Positions 1 through 7,054 of a stretch of DNA of 10,066 bases are shown piece by piece. How positions within the stretch are numbered: position 1 is the first letter of the stretch; the number at the start of each line of letters is the position of its first letter. Origin of the DNA: RGIG9079 sp964567845 (GTDB taxonomy: Bacteria; Bacteroidota; Bacteroidia; Bacteroidales; Marinifilaceae). The translations under genes and the position numbers were made by a program. Where the stretch lies: assembly GCA_964567845.1 (NCBI GenBank), contig CAZMOG010000071.1, forward strand, positions 1 through 10,066, given 5' to 3'. The notes below the pieces were generated by a model. That model had not been told where the DNA came from, did no database searches, and was given only the letters and a program-made list of their open reading frames with translations.

Positions 1-38
1 TGACAACAAAGATATAGATTTTTATTTATCCCCACACC

Positions 39-72
39 TTTTTGCTACTGAGCCCTTTTTGCTACTGAGCCC
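39..72. repeat. 17-bp tandem direct repeat, two copies
   Basis: The unit TTTTTGCTACTGAGCCC occurs twice head to tail (39-55 and 56-72) with no mismatch, and the C at 38 matches the base before the second copy. It ends 13 bp before the ATG of the lipoprotein gene, so it lies in that gene's leader or promoter region. It could be a recent slippage duplication or a paired binding site. The sequence alone does not decide between them. Confidence 0.9.
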
Positions 73-85
73 AAATGACTTTGAT

Positions 86-1132
86 ATGAAAAATTTTAGA
101 GGGTTAAGAGCGGTTATTTTAGCATTAACTGCTGGCTTAAGCATGTTATCATGTTCAAGCGAAAATGAGTATGCTCCTAATGATGATGAAAAGGATTTTT
201 ACACAGTACAGTTAGGAATGGGAGGTGAGTGGGATGTTTCATATGCACCACTTTCTCGTGCAACAACTAATGACCTTTATGGCGTTCAGGTTTACTCAAC
301 TCCGGATATAGAATTGGAGGAGGGCGAAACCACTACTTGGACAAAATATGCTTATGGATTATTTGACGATCCTGATGCACTAAGCATAAATCTTTTGAAA
401 GGATATAAATATAAATTTGTCGCTACCATCGTGGTTGATGGAAAAGAAAAGCTATACTACTATTCACCAGATGCAGTGTCTCCAGAGAAACATGGTTATT
501 TCGAACCGTTTAGGAGATGGGTTAATGATGCTACTGATATAATGAGTTCGTTCACATATAGCGGTGAATTTTATTTAGCAGCCTTATTTGAAGGATATTC
601 TAGAACGAAAGACGGTCCTTATGATCGTCCTAACTACGACCGATATTATGGAGAATTAGAGAATTATATTCCCAGTGCTGAAAATCCATCAATGACTATT
701 CCTATGAAGCGTACAAGTTTTGGCGCCAAATTTATTGCAAAAGGTAAAGCTATCAATAATGGCACAGTAGAAATTTCGATAACTGGTGCACCTATTATGA
801 ATTTAACGCCAACAGATGAGACAAATTATATTTTTGATATATTTACATTTAAGAATGTTAAAAGTGCTTGGGCTTCTACAACTCAATATTCTGAAACAAT
901 ACCTGTAACTATAAATTGGTGTCGAACAGACGGAACAACAGTACCTCTTGGAACTCATGATATAACTTTTAAGAGAAATACTACAACCGTAGTGAATGTA
1001 GAGGTTGTAAATGATGCTTCGGATACAGGCATTGGCTTTGAAATAACGGAAACGGGTGATATGACTGAAGATGAAAATGTAACAAACATTGTTGATGGAG
1101 AAATTGTTGAAACAGAGATTGAGCAACAATAA
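86..1132 (+). CDS. Putative surface lipoprotein of unknown function (Bacteroidales, possibly fimbrillin-like)
   Basis: A 348-aa protein with a lipoprotein signal peptide: MKNFRGLR, a hydrophobic stretch, then MLSC with the lipid-modified Cys at residue 23. The stretch after the Cys is polar and acidic (SSENEYAPNDDEKD), as in many Bacteroidetes outer-membrane or surface lipoproteins. The motif SRATTNDLYGVQVY followed by YAYGLFDD and a GYKYKFVATIVVDGK strand recalls a widespread group of Bacteroides hypothetical lipoproteins. A beta-sandwich, fimbrillin-like fold is my inference. I do not recognise a catalytic motif. The ATG at 86 is chosen over the upstream TTG (59) because it gives a normal signal peptide; no Shine-Dalgarno is visible. 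A four-codon ORF (ATG at 75, TGA at 87-89) overlaps this start. The gene looks more AT-rich in codon choice than its neighbours, and it is monocistronic, with its own terminator downstream. Confidence 0.75.
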   Translation: MKNFRGLRAVILALTAGLSMLSCSSENEYAPNDDEKDFYTVQLGMGGEWDVSYAPLSRATTNDLYGVQVYSTPDIELEEGETTTWTKYAYGLFDDPDALSINLLKGYKYKFVATIVVDGKEKLYYYSPDAVSPEKHGYFEPFRRWVNDATDIMSSFTYSGEFYLAALFEGYSRTKDGPYDRPNYDRYYGELENYIPSAENPSMTIPMKRTSFGAKFIAKGKAINNGTVEISITGAPIMNLTPTDETNYIFDIFTFKNVKSAWASTTQYSETIPVTINWCRTDGTTVPLGTHDITFKRNTTTVVNVEVVNDASDTGIGFEITETGDMTEDENVTNIVDGEIVETEIEQQ

Positions 1133-1166
1133 TCACCTAATCAATTATATCCAATATAGCAACAAC

Positions 1167-1202
1167 GCCAGTCTATCCAGCTTTGGGTAGGCTGGCATTT
1201 TT
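1167..1202 (+). terminator. Rho-independent terminator of the lipoprotein gene
   Basis: A 12-bp stem (1167-1178 pairing with 1185-1196, two G-T wobbles) with a 6-nt AGCTTT loop is followed by A and five T (1198-1202). It lies 34 bp after the lipoprotein stop codon. Confidence 0.85.
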
Positions 1203-1220
1203 AGTACAAGGATGTCTTTG

Positions 1221-1238
1221 TTGTTAAATTTTTAACAA
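1221..1238. promoter_or_regulatory. Inverted repeat upstream of the DUF5695 promoter
   Basis: TTGTTAAATTTTTAACAA is a perfect 8-bp inverted repeat around a 2-nt centre. It lies between the preceding terminator and about 45 bp upstream of the -7 element at 1284, a position that would suit an operator or activator site. It is AT-rich, so chance cannot be excluded. Confidence 0.4.
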
Positions 1239-1283
1239 ATTCAAAAAAGTTTATGAATGTTAAAATTATTCTAATCTCTTTAT

Positions 1284-1291
1284 TATATTTG
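1284..1291 (+). promoter_or_regulatory. Bacteroidetes-type -7 promoter element (TAnnTTTG) for the DUF5695 operon
   Basis: TATATTTG fits the Bacteroidetes primary sigma factor -7 consensus TAnnTTTG and lies 23 bp upstream of the DUF5695 ATG. No good -33 TTG is seen at the expected distance (around 1261), so this would be a weak or activator-dependent promoter. The leader would be very short, about 15-20 nt, and lacks a Shine-Dalgarno sequence. Confidence 0.55.
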
Positions 1292-1314
1292 CAAAAAAAC
1301 CAAATAACACAGCA

Positions 1315-4152
1315 ATGAAAAGAACAAGTACACTATTCGGTGCGCTTTTTACCTTAATGATGCTATTCCCAGCGCTTAGCACATTTGCGCAATCGAATCA
1401 ACAACAGCAAAGGCAAGTTGATCCGAGTAAACTGGTAAAGATTGAGAATGAGTATTGGAGGATATGGTGTAGCGACAGCCGCTTGGAATCGATAGTTAAT
1501 CTCGACGATGAACTGTGTCCCGTTTTCCCGGGGCGTGCATTCGGAGATGTTCTTGTGAATTACAAGGTTAAGGATGGAATGTGGCAGTCGTTGTCTCAAA
1601 ATCGACGTACATTTAAGTACGATGAGGCCAATGGGTGTGTTATCTATTCCGACACTGCTCTTGGAAAGACAGTTGTAATGACTCAAAAGTTCTACTTAGA
1701 CGGAAATCAGGTTAAGTGGGATATTGAGCTTCAGAACTTCTCTAAATTCCCTGTTATGTTGGGCGATGTTGCACCTGCATTCCCTTGGTCAAAACGTGGA
1801 GGTAATATTGTTCAAACTCCCGATGAGCCAAAGCGTGCCAAGGAGGAGACCTTCGAGAGAAATTTCACAAAGCACCAGTTCATAAAGGGCGATAACTCGT
1901 TTTTGTACTATACACGTTATGGTGGTCAAATGCCAAGTTATGTGTGGACAGCGAAAGATGCACATTTGGAGTATTGGAGCAATGTTAACCGTGAATTCCG
2001 AGTATATCTGTATGCAGGAAAGGCAGGAGGCGAGGAGACTCGTGGCTCATGGAGACTTCCTCACACGTACGGAGAGTTGAAGCCTGCAGGTCAGGAGGGA
2101 GACAAAATCTCTTTCTCTTTTGCATTTAACGACGCAAGAAGCTACGATGAGATTCGCGACATTATCTATAACGAGGGAATGATTGATATTCGCGTATTGC
2201 CTGCAATGACAATTCCTCGCACACAATATGGATACTTCTCTTTGCATACACAATGCAAAATCGATTCTGTGACTGCCGAGTTCCCTTCACAGACCAGAAT
2301 TGAGTCATTGGGATTGTTGTCAGATAATACATACGGATACAAGGTTCAGTTTGATCGTCTTGGAGAGAATCAGATCACTATTCACTATGATGGTGACAAG
2401 AAGACCTATTTGGAGTATTTCTCAATTCTTTCGCCCGAGACTATGATGAAGGAGCGTGCAAGATTCCTTGTTGAGACTCAGCAGATTAAGAATCCAGATC
2501 GTTGGTTCGATGGTCTTTATGGTCCATATGACATGAAGAATGGAAAACTTCTAACTCCCGACGAACCGGATATCTATGATCGCGTAAGAACATATTTCAT
2601 TGCCAGCGATGACCCTGCATTGGGTAAGTCTCCATATTTGGCATCGAAGAATGTGGTGTTCCCTAATGATGAAGAGATTGCATCGCTTGAGTATCACATT
2701 GAGAATTTTGTTTGGGGTGGATTGCAGCGCACTGATAAAGAGACTCCATATCCATACGCAATTTATGGAACTCCTAACTACTACATTAACCGTAATCTGG
2801 ATTTAAAAGATACACAGGGCAATTTTAAGCCGGGAGTACTAAGAGCATGGCGTAGCTTTGACTATGCTCACATGGTTATGTTGTACTATCACATGTATCA
2901 AATTGCCAAGTTGTATCCGGAGAAGAGTAAATATCTCGATGCTGCCGGTTATTTGGAGAGAGCATTCCAGACAGCCAAGGGATATTTCAATTATCCGACA
3001 GAGCTGCACGGAGATTACTACGAGACCTTTAAGTGGGGTTGTTATAATGAGTTGGTTATTCCTTTGTTGATCGAGGATTTGATTGCCGAGGGCAGAGCCG
3101 ACGATGCAGCATATCTACAGGGATTCTGGGAGCGTAAGGCTAAATATTTCATCTACGATGATCCATATCCATACCACTCAGAGTACGAGGTTGACCGTAC
3201 AGCTTACGAGTCATCATACGCATTGGCAGAGTGGGCAATTCAGCACCCAATGCAAAATGATGATAGCTTGTGGTATGATAACAACTACCATGTATGGTAT
3301 TCACATCCGAATGTTACAAATGAGGCCTCTTGGGATTTCTTGAACAGACAACACTACGCAAATGTCTCTTGTCGTGGTTATTTAGAGACAGAGTGGAATA
3401 CACTTGGTGCAGACTTTGCCGGTTCATCGGATGGTAGTGAGCACAGCTATATGGCCCGCATGGGAGGTTGGTCTGTATTGAACTACGCTTTGCGTTTCGA
3501 CAAGACTCCGAACAACTGGTTGCCTTTGGGTTATGCAAGTTATTTGAACCCATACGGAGTTATGAACGTGGGTGACGAGGAGTCAAACTATGGATATTGG
3601 TATCCGGGTAAGGAGAAGAATGGTGCTATTGGTCAGGCTTATACATCGCAGAAGTTTGGAAAACCGTGGATTGGAACCGAGGAGAACCGTGGCCCATGGC
3701 GTTTCTGTGGAGAGGGCGATTTGGGTATGTGTGCAGTGACCAGAACTGCAACATCGGTATTGATTCGCGATACAATCTTCGATTGGTTCTACTATGGTGG
3801 AAATTATGAGAAGAGTGGAAAGAGCACTTACAAGTTGTACCCGGACGATGGTGTTCGTCAGGATTTGTGGATTGTTACAGGAAATTCAAAGGTACATTTG
3901 CATCTGAACCGCGATAATTGGAGCGCAGAGCAACCTATCGTTGTCGATGTTGCTCGCAGAACTGCTACAATTACCATTGCAAATGGAGTAGAGGGTGACC
4001 ATACAACAGAGATGTGGATTGAGCCATTCAAGTGTAAACCATCGGTTAAGGATGGCAAGACAACTCTTAAGAGTAGTGCAGCGCCACGAGGAATGGTTAA
4101 GTACAATATAGCAGTTAATGGACCGGAGAAGGTTGTAACTGTTAGTTGGTAA
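1315..4152 (+). CDS. Secreted DUF5695 domain-containing protein
   Basis: A 945-aa exported protein that I recognise by overall pattern as a DUF5695 member, a Bacteroidetes family whose biochemical function is not established to my knowledge. A Sec signal peptide covers residues 1-25 (MKRTS, a hydrophobic core, then STFA with likely cleavage before Q26). No lipobox follows, so it is probably periplasmic or secreted. Residues about 40-390 look beta-rich (alternating aromatic strands). Residues about 500-730 look helical with many aromatics, an arrangement like a beta-sandwich followed by an alpha-barrel in some glycoside hydrolases and lyases. Acid/His-rich stretches that could form an active site are TELHGDYYETFKWGCYNE (562-579), YPYHSEYEVDRTAYES (618-633) and GADFAGSSDGSEHSYMARMGG (698-718). 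Residues 850-945 look like a C-terminal beta domain. A carbohydrate-active role is inference only. It is the first gene of a likely operon with the symporter 63 bp downstream. Confidence 0.85.
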   Translation: MKRTSTLFGALFTLMMLFPALSTFAQSNQQQQRQVDPSKLVKIENEYWRIWCSDSRLESIVNLDDELCPVFPGRAFGDVLVNYKVKDGMWQSLSQNRRTFKYDEANGCVIYSDTALGKTVVMTQKFYLDGNQVKWDIELQNFSKFPVMLGDVAPAFPWSKRGGNIVQTPDEPKRAKEETFERNFTKHQFIKGDNSFLYYTRYGGQMPSYVWTAKDAHLEYWSNVNREFRVYLYAGKAGGEETRGSWRLPHTYGELKPAGQEGDKISFSFAFNDARSYDEIRDIIYNEGMIDIRVLPAMTIPRTQYGYFSLHTQCKIDSVTAEFPSQTRIESLGLLSDNTYGYKVQFDRLGENQITIHYDGDKKTYLEYFSILSPETMMKERARFLVETQQIKNPDRWFDGLYGPYDMKNGKLLTPDEPDIYDRVRTYFIASDDPALGKSPYLASKNVVFPNDEEIASLEYHIENFVWGGLQRTDKETPYPYAIYGTPNYYINRNLDLKDTQGNFKPGVLRAWRSFDYAHMVMLYYHMYQIAKLYPEKSKYLDAAGYLERAFQTAKGYFNYPTELHGDYYETFKWGCYNELVIPLLIEDLIAEGRADDAAYLQGFWERKAKYFIYDDPYPYHSEYEVDRTAYESSYALAEWAIQHPMQNDDSLWYDNNYHVWYSHPNVTNEASWDFLNRQHYANVSCRGYLETEWNTLGADFAGSSDGSEHSYMARMGGWSVLNYALRFDKTPNNWLPLGYASYLNPYGVMNVGDEESNYGYWYPGKEKNGAIGQAYTSQKFGKPWIGTEENRGPWRFCGEGDLGMCAVTRTATSVLIRDTIFDWFYYGGNYEKSGKSTYKLYPDDGVRQDLWIVTGNSKVHLHLNRDNWSAEQPIVVDVARRTATITIANGVEGDHTTEMWIEPFKCKPSVKDGKTTLKSSAAPRGMVKYNIAVNGPEKVVTVSW

Positions 4153-4174
4153 GGTTTAATTTGTATGAATATTT

Positions 4175-4199
4175 GGGTCCCGGGTTAATCTCGGGACCT
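4175..4199 (+). other. Intercistronic hairpin between the DUF5695 and symporter genes
   Basis: GGTCCCG (4176-4182) pairs with CGGGACC (4192-4198) around a 9-nt loop, extendable by one G-T pair. It is followed by TTAAAAATT rather than a T-run, so it is a poor intrinsic terminator for the plus strand. It may stabilise or separate the two halves of the transcript, or act as a partial attenuator. Confidence 0.6.
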
Positions 4200-4207
4200 T
4201 AAAAATT

Positions 4208-4213
4208 GAGGAG
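4208..4213 (+). promoter_or_regulatory. Ribosome binding site of the symporter gene
   Basis: GAGGAG lies two bases before the ATG at 4216. It is the clearest Shine-Dalgarno-like sequence in the window, where most other genes have none, though the spacing is unusually short. It supports 4216 as the start. Confidence 0.6.
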
Positions 4214-4215
4214 AT

Positions 4216-5418
4216 ATGAAAAGGTTGGGCTTGTTACCTAAGATTTTGATAGCAATAGCATTGGGAATTGCTTGCGGGATGTTCTTTCCGGATGTTCTGA
4301 TAAGAATATTTGTAACCATTAAGAGCCTTTTTGGAAGCTTTTTGGGATTTGTGATTCCGCTTCTGATTATTGGATTGGTAGTGCCCGGAATTGCAAATTT
4401 GGGTAACAAGGCCGGTAGGTTGTTGGCGATAACCGTAATCTTAGCATATGTATATACCCTCTTTTCCGGTTTTATGTCGCTTGGCTGTTGCCGTTGGGCA
4501 TTCCCTTACATTATCTCCGAGAGTGATTTGTTCGATGTGGGGCAGGGCGGAAACTCATATCTGCCATACTTCACCATTACAATGACTCCGATAATGGATG
4601 TAATGGCAACATTGATATTTTCGTTTATGTTGGGTCTTGGCATAGCCTTTTGCAATGCGGAGGCTCTGAAACGCGGAGTCAACGAGTTTAGTGTGATTAT
4701 CACAAAATTAATTGAAAAGGTTATAGTTCCATTTTTACCAATTTACATTTTTGCAATCTTTCTGGAGATGACTGCGGCAGGACAGATTACTCCAATTCTA
4801 TCGGTATTTGTCAAGATTATAATTCTAATCTTCATAATGACAATAGTGTTGTTGATTCTTCAATTCACAATAGCCGGATTGTATGCCAGAAAGAACCCTT
4901 TCAAGCAGTTGAAAAATATGCTGGCAGCCTATGTTACCGCTTTAGGAACACAATCTTCAGCTGCCACAATTCCTGTTACCTATGCGCAGGTGGTGAAGAA
5001 TGGAGTTAGCGAGCCTATTGCAGCTTTTGTTGTGCCACTTTGCGCAACAATTCATTTGTCGGGAAGTGTTATGAAGATTGTTGCGTGTTCGCTTGCAATT
5101 ATGGTAATGGCAGGCATGCCATTCGATTTCTGGCCCTATACGGGTTTTATCTTTATTCTGGCTATAACAATGGTGGCAGCCCCGGGAGTTCCCGGAGGGG
5201 CTATAATGGCAGCCCTGGCTCCGCTTCAATCTATGCTTGGATTTGGTGAAACAGAGCAGGGGCTGATGATTGCGCTCTATATTGCAATGGATAGCTTTGG
5301 TACAGCTACCAATGTTACGGGCGATGGCGCAATTGCATTGATTATCGATAAACTTGCATCTCGCACTCCTAAAATGGTTGTAGAGAGTGATACTGCAGAG
5401 CAGACTCGGAAACTGTAA
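4216..5418 (+). CDS. Dicarboxylate/amino acid:cation symporter (DAACS family)
   Basis: A 400-aa inner-membrane transporter of the glutamate transporter (DAACS, GltPh/SstT) fold, of normal family length. Visible family landmarks are the serine-rich hairpin TQSSAATIP (245-253), the second hairpin APGVPGGA (322-329), and the TM8 signature D359-S-F-G-T-A-T-N366-V-T-G-D370. Asp359, Asn366 and Asp370 correspond to GltPh Asp394, Asn401 and Asp405. Two key positions differ. The GltPh Arg397 position, which binds the side-chain carboxylate of acidic substrates, is Gly362. The TM7 NMDG sodium-binding motif reads HLSG (280-283). Acidic amino acids are therefore unlikely substrates and cation coupling may differ; both points are inference. 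It is probably co-transcribed with the DUF5695 gene upstream. Its last 50 bp overlap the convergent Hcp-like gene. The similar Bacteroidetes subfamily may share these substitutions. Confidence 0.88.
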   Translation: MKRLGLLPKILIAIALGIACGMFFPDVLIRIFVTIKSLFGSFLGFVIPLLIIGLVVPGIANLGNKAGRLLAITVILAYVYTLFSGFMSLGCCRWAFPYIISESDLFDVGQGGNSYLPYFTITMTPIMDVMATLIFSFMLGLGIAFCNAEALKRGVNEFSVIITKLIEKVIVPFLPIYIFAIFLEMTAAGQITPILSVFVKIIILIFIMTIVLLILQFTIAGLYARKNPFKQLKNMLAAYVTALGTQSSAATIPVTYAQVVKNGVSEPIAAFVVPLCATIHLSGSVMKIVACSLAIMVMAGMPFDFWPYTGFIFILAITMVAAPGVPGGAIMAALAPLQSMLGFGETEQGLMIALYIAMDSFGTATNVTGDGAIALIIDKLASRTPKMVVESDTAEQTRKL

Positions 5419-7054
5419 AGATACTTTCACTGTCGCGTTCGGCAGTCGAACAGAGTTCCAGGCCGAAGCGTTTTGATAATGCTTCGGTCATTCTTTCCGA
5501 ACAGAACGGAGGCATAGTAGGACCTAATTTAATTTCCTTTATTCCCAATGACAAAAGAGCAAGCAAAACCGCCAACGAATTTTGTCCGTACCAACTTACA
5601 AAGTAGTTGATGGGCAGATTGTTTATATTTTGAATATGAAGAATTTTCTTCAGTTCTAAGACCATGTGAATCAAAGAGTATGTGTCCTCGATCTGACCTG
5701 CATCGAATAGACGTGGCATTCCGTTCAGATATCCGAATCGATGTTTGCAGAAACGGTATTTGACATCGCCCGCTGTAAATAGTATTGAGCTTTTGGGGAG
5801 CAATGAGGCTAAGTCCGAAAAGTAGGAGCGTGCGGATGATCGTCCATCCTCGCCCAAAATCATTACAAAGCGTTTAATATCGCCAATTCCGTATGCACTA
5901 AGCAGTTGACTTATCATGTCGGATAGTGAGCGATGTGCAAAGCCAATGTTTGTACAGCCTCGTTCAAGCGATGCCGGTGCGCGGAACTCTTTGGCAAAAG
6001 CAATAATCTCCGAGAAATCTTTTTGACCATTGTGGTTGGCTTGAATGTGTTTACAACCCGGATATCCGGTTATATTTGTTGTGAACATACGCTCTTTGTA
6101 GCTAAGCTCAATGGTTGGAGGAATTATATTGCCACCGGTGAATAGTATTGGGCCGTGAAATGCAGGAAACTCTTCGCGTTGGGATGTCCAACTTCCACCG
6201 TAATTGCCTCGAAGATGTTCAAATCTACGAAGTTCCGGATATGCATGCGCTGCAATCATTGATGAGTGAGTGTAAATATCAACACCCGAACCTACACTCT
6301 GTTCCAATAACTCTCTTAAATCTTTCAGATTATTTCCGCTGACTAATATTGCCGGTCTGTTTTTGGGGCTGAAATTTACAGAAGTAAACTCAGGATGACC
6401 AAAGTGTTCGGTGCGTGCCTTATCTAATAGAGCCATGACGCGCATTGTATATTGTCCGCAAATGGTAACCAAATCAAGCCACTCATCGAGCGAGATTCGT
6501 TTTTTCGTCAAATCGCTTATAACGCTTTGCATAAAGGTGTGGACCCCTAAGTCATTTTTACCGAGTTGCATGGCGTTGTACATAAATCCGGCAATACCCT
6601 TTAATGTATAAATTATAAACTCCTTCATGGCCCGTTGTTCTTCATGAGGTTCTGTCTGTATCGGGGTTATAAGTGCTGCTTTTGCAGAGAAGTCGTTGGC
6701 CGGGTTAGCCCATAGAACCTCCTCGCGGGTAGGAATTTCCAAATTCTTTGTACGACAAATATTGTATAGCTCCATCTTCAATTTCAAGCCGTCGGAAATT
6801 CGTCTTTTCAAATTTTCGCGGTTGTAATTGCAGTTGGATGAGGTGGTGTAGAGAGACTCGATAACAAAGCTATTGACTTTGTTATTAACCGGAATATTGT
6901 TGTCGCGCATAAGAGTTGACAACATGCATACTCCCTTAACGGTATAGATAAGCAAATCCATTATATTCGAGGTCAGTGCATCTTTGCCGCAACTGCCTCG
7001 TTCGGTGCAACCTCGCCCCTTAAATGCCTCTTGGCACTGGTAACAAAACATCAT
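5369..7054 (-). CDS. hcp: Hybrid cluster protein (Hcp, 'hydroxylamine reductase') homolog lacking all hybrid-cluster ligands
   Basis: A 561-aa soluble cytoplasmic protein, near the usual length of about 550, matching Hcp throughout. The start is one of the tandem ATGs at 7054 or 7051, because MFCYQC is the normal Hcp N-terminus; an earlier in-frame ATG would add 22 unrelated residues. The N-terminal cluster motif C4-x2-C7-x8-C16-x5-C22 (class I, [4Fe-4S] type) is intact. Canonical segments are recognisable: SGxxLKDL, GVDIYTH, AYPELRR, GNYGGSW, FTTNITGYPG, FTAG, LFDAGQ, FVSWY, IKLGPT. At the hybrid-cluster positions, however, the residues are N241 (His), S265 (Glu), N309 (Cys), E402 (persulfide Cys), D430 (Cys), I455 (Cys), G490 (Glu) and N492 (Lys). 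Known Hcps reduce NO or hydroxylamine at this cluster, so that activity is not expected here. The intact frame argues against a pseudogene. The C-terminus runs about 15 residues past the usual end, into the convergent symporter. Confidence 0.9.
   Translation of the reverse strand: MMFCYQCQEAFKGRGCTERGSCGKDALTSNIMDLLIYTVKGVCMLSTLMRDNNIPVNNKVNSFVIESLYTTSSNCNYNRENLKRRISDGLKLKMELYNICRTKNLEIPTREEVLWANPANDFSAKAALITPIQTEPHEEQRAMKEFIIYTLKGIAGFMYNAMQLGKNDLGVHTFMQSVISDLTKKRISLDEWLDLVTICGQYTMRVMALLDKARTEHFGHPEFTSVNFSPKNRPAILVSGNNLKDLRELLEQSVGSGVDIYTHSSMIAAHAYPELRRFEHLRGNYGGSWTSQREEFPAFHGPILFTGGNIIPPTIELSYKERMFTTNITGYPGCKHIQANHNGQKDFSEIIAFAKEFRAPASLERGCTNIGFAHRSLSDMISQLLSAYGIGDIKRFVMILGEDGRSSARSYFSDLASLLPKSSILFTAGDVKYRFCKHRFGYLNGMPRLFDAGQIEDTYSLIHMVLELKKILHIQNINNLPINYFVSWYGQNSLAVLLALLSLGIKEIKLGPTMPPFCSERMTEALSKRFGLELCSTAERDSESIFTVSESALQYHSLQPF

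Noticed and set aside
39..72. Tandem repeat as part of a CRISPR array or attachment site
   Set aside because: There are only two abutting copies with no spacers and no cas or integrase gene nearby, and the tRNA at the far end shows no duplicated 3' end in the window.
803..1129. 108-aa minus-strand ORF opposite the lipoprotein gene
   Set aside because: Low-complexity Ile/Tyr/Cys/Ser translation with no recognisable domain, antisense to a gene with a clear signal peptide and terminator.
4957..5430. 157-aa minus-strand ORF opposite the symporter
   Set aside because: Its translation is rich in Cys/His/Asn/Arg without domain character, and it lies antisense to conserved transporter motifs; it is a shadow of the real gene.
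5369..7054. The Hcp-like gene as a decaying pseudogene
   Set aside because: No frameshift or premature stop occurs over 561 codons, the N-terminal cysteines and core motifs are intact, and the changes fall on ligand positions rather than randomly.
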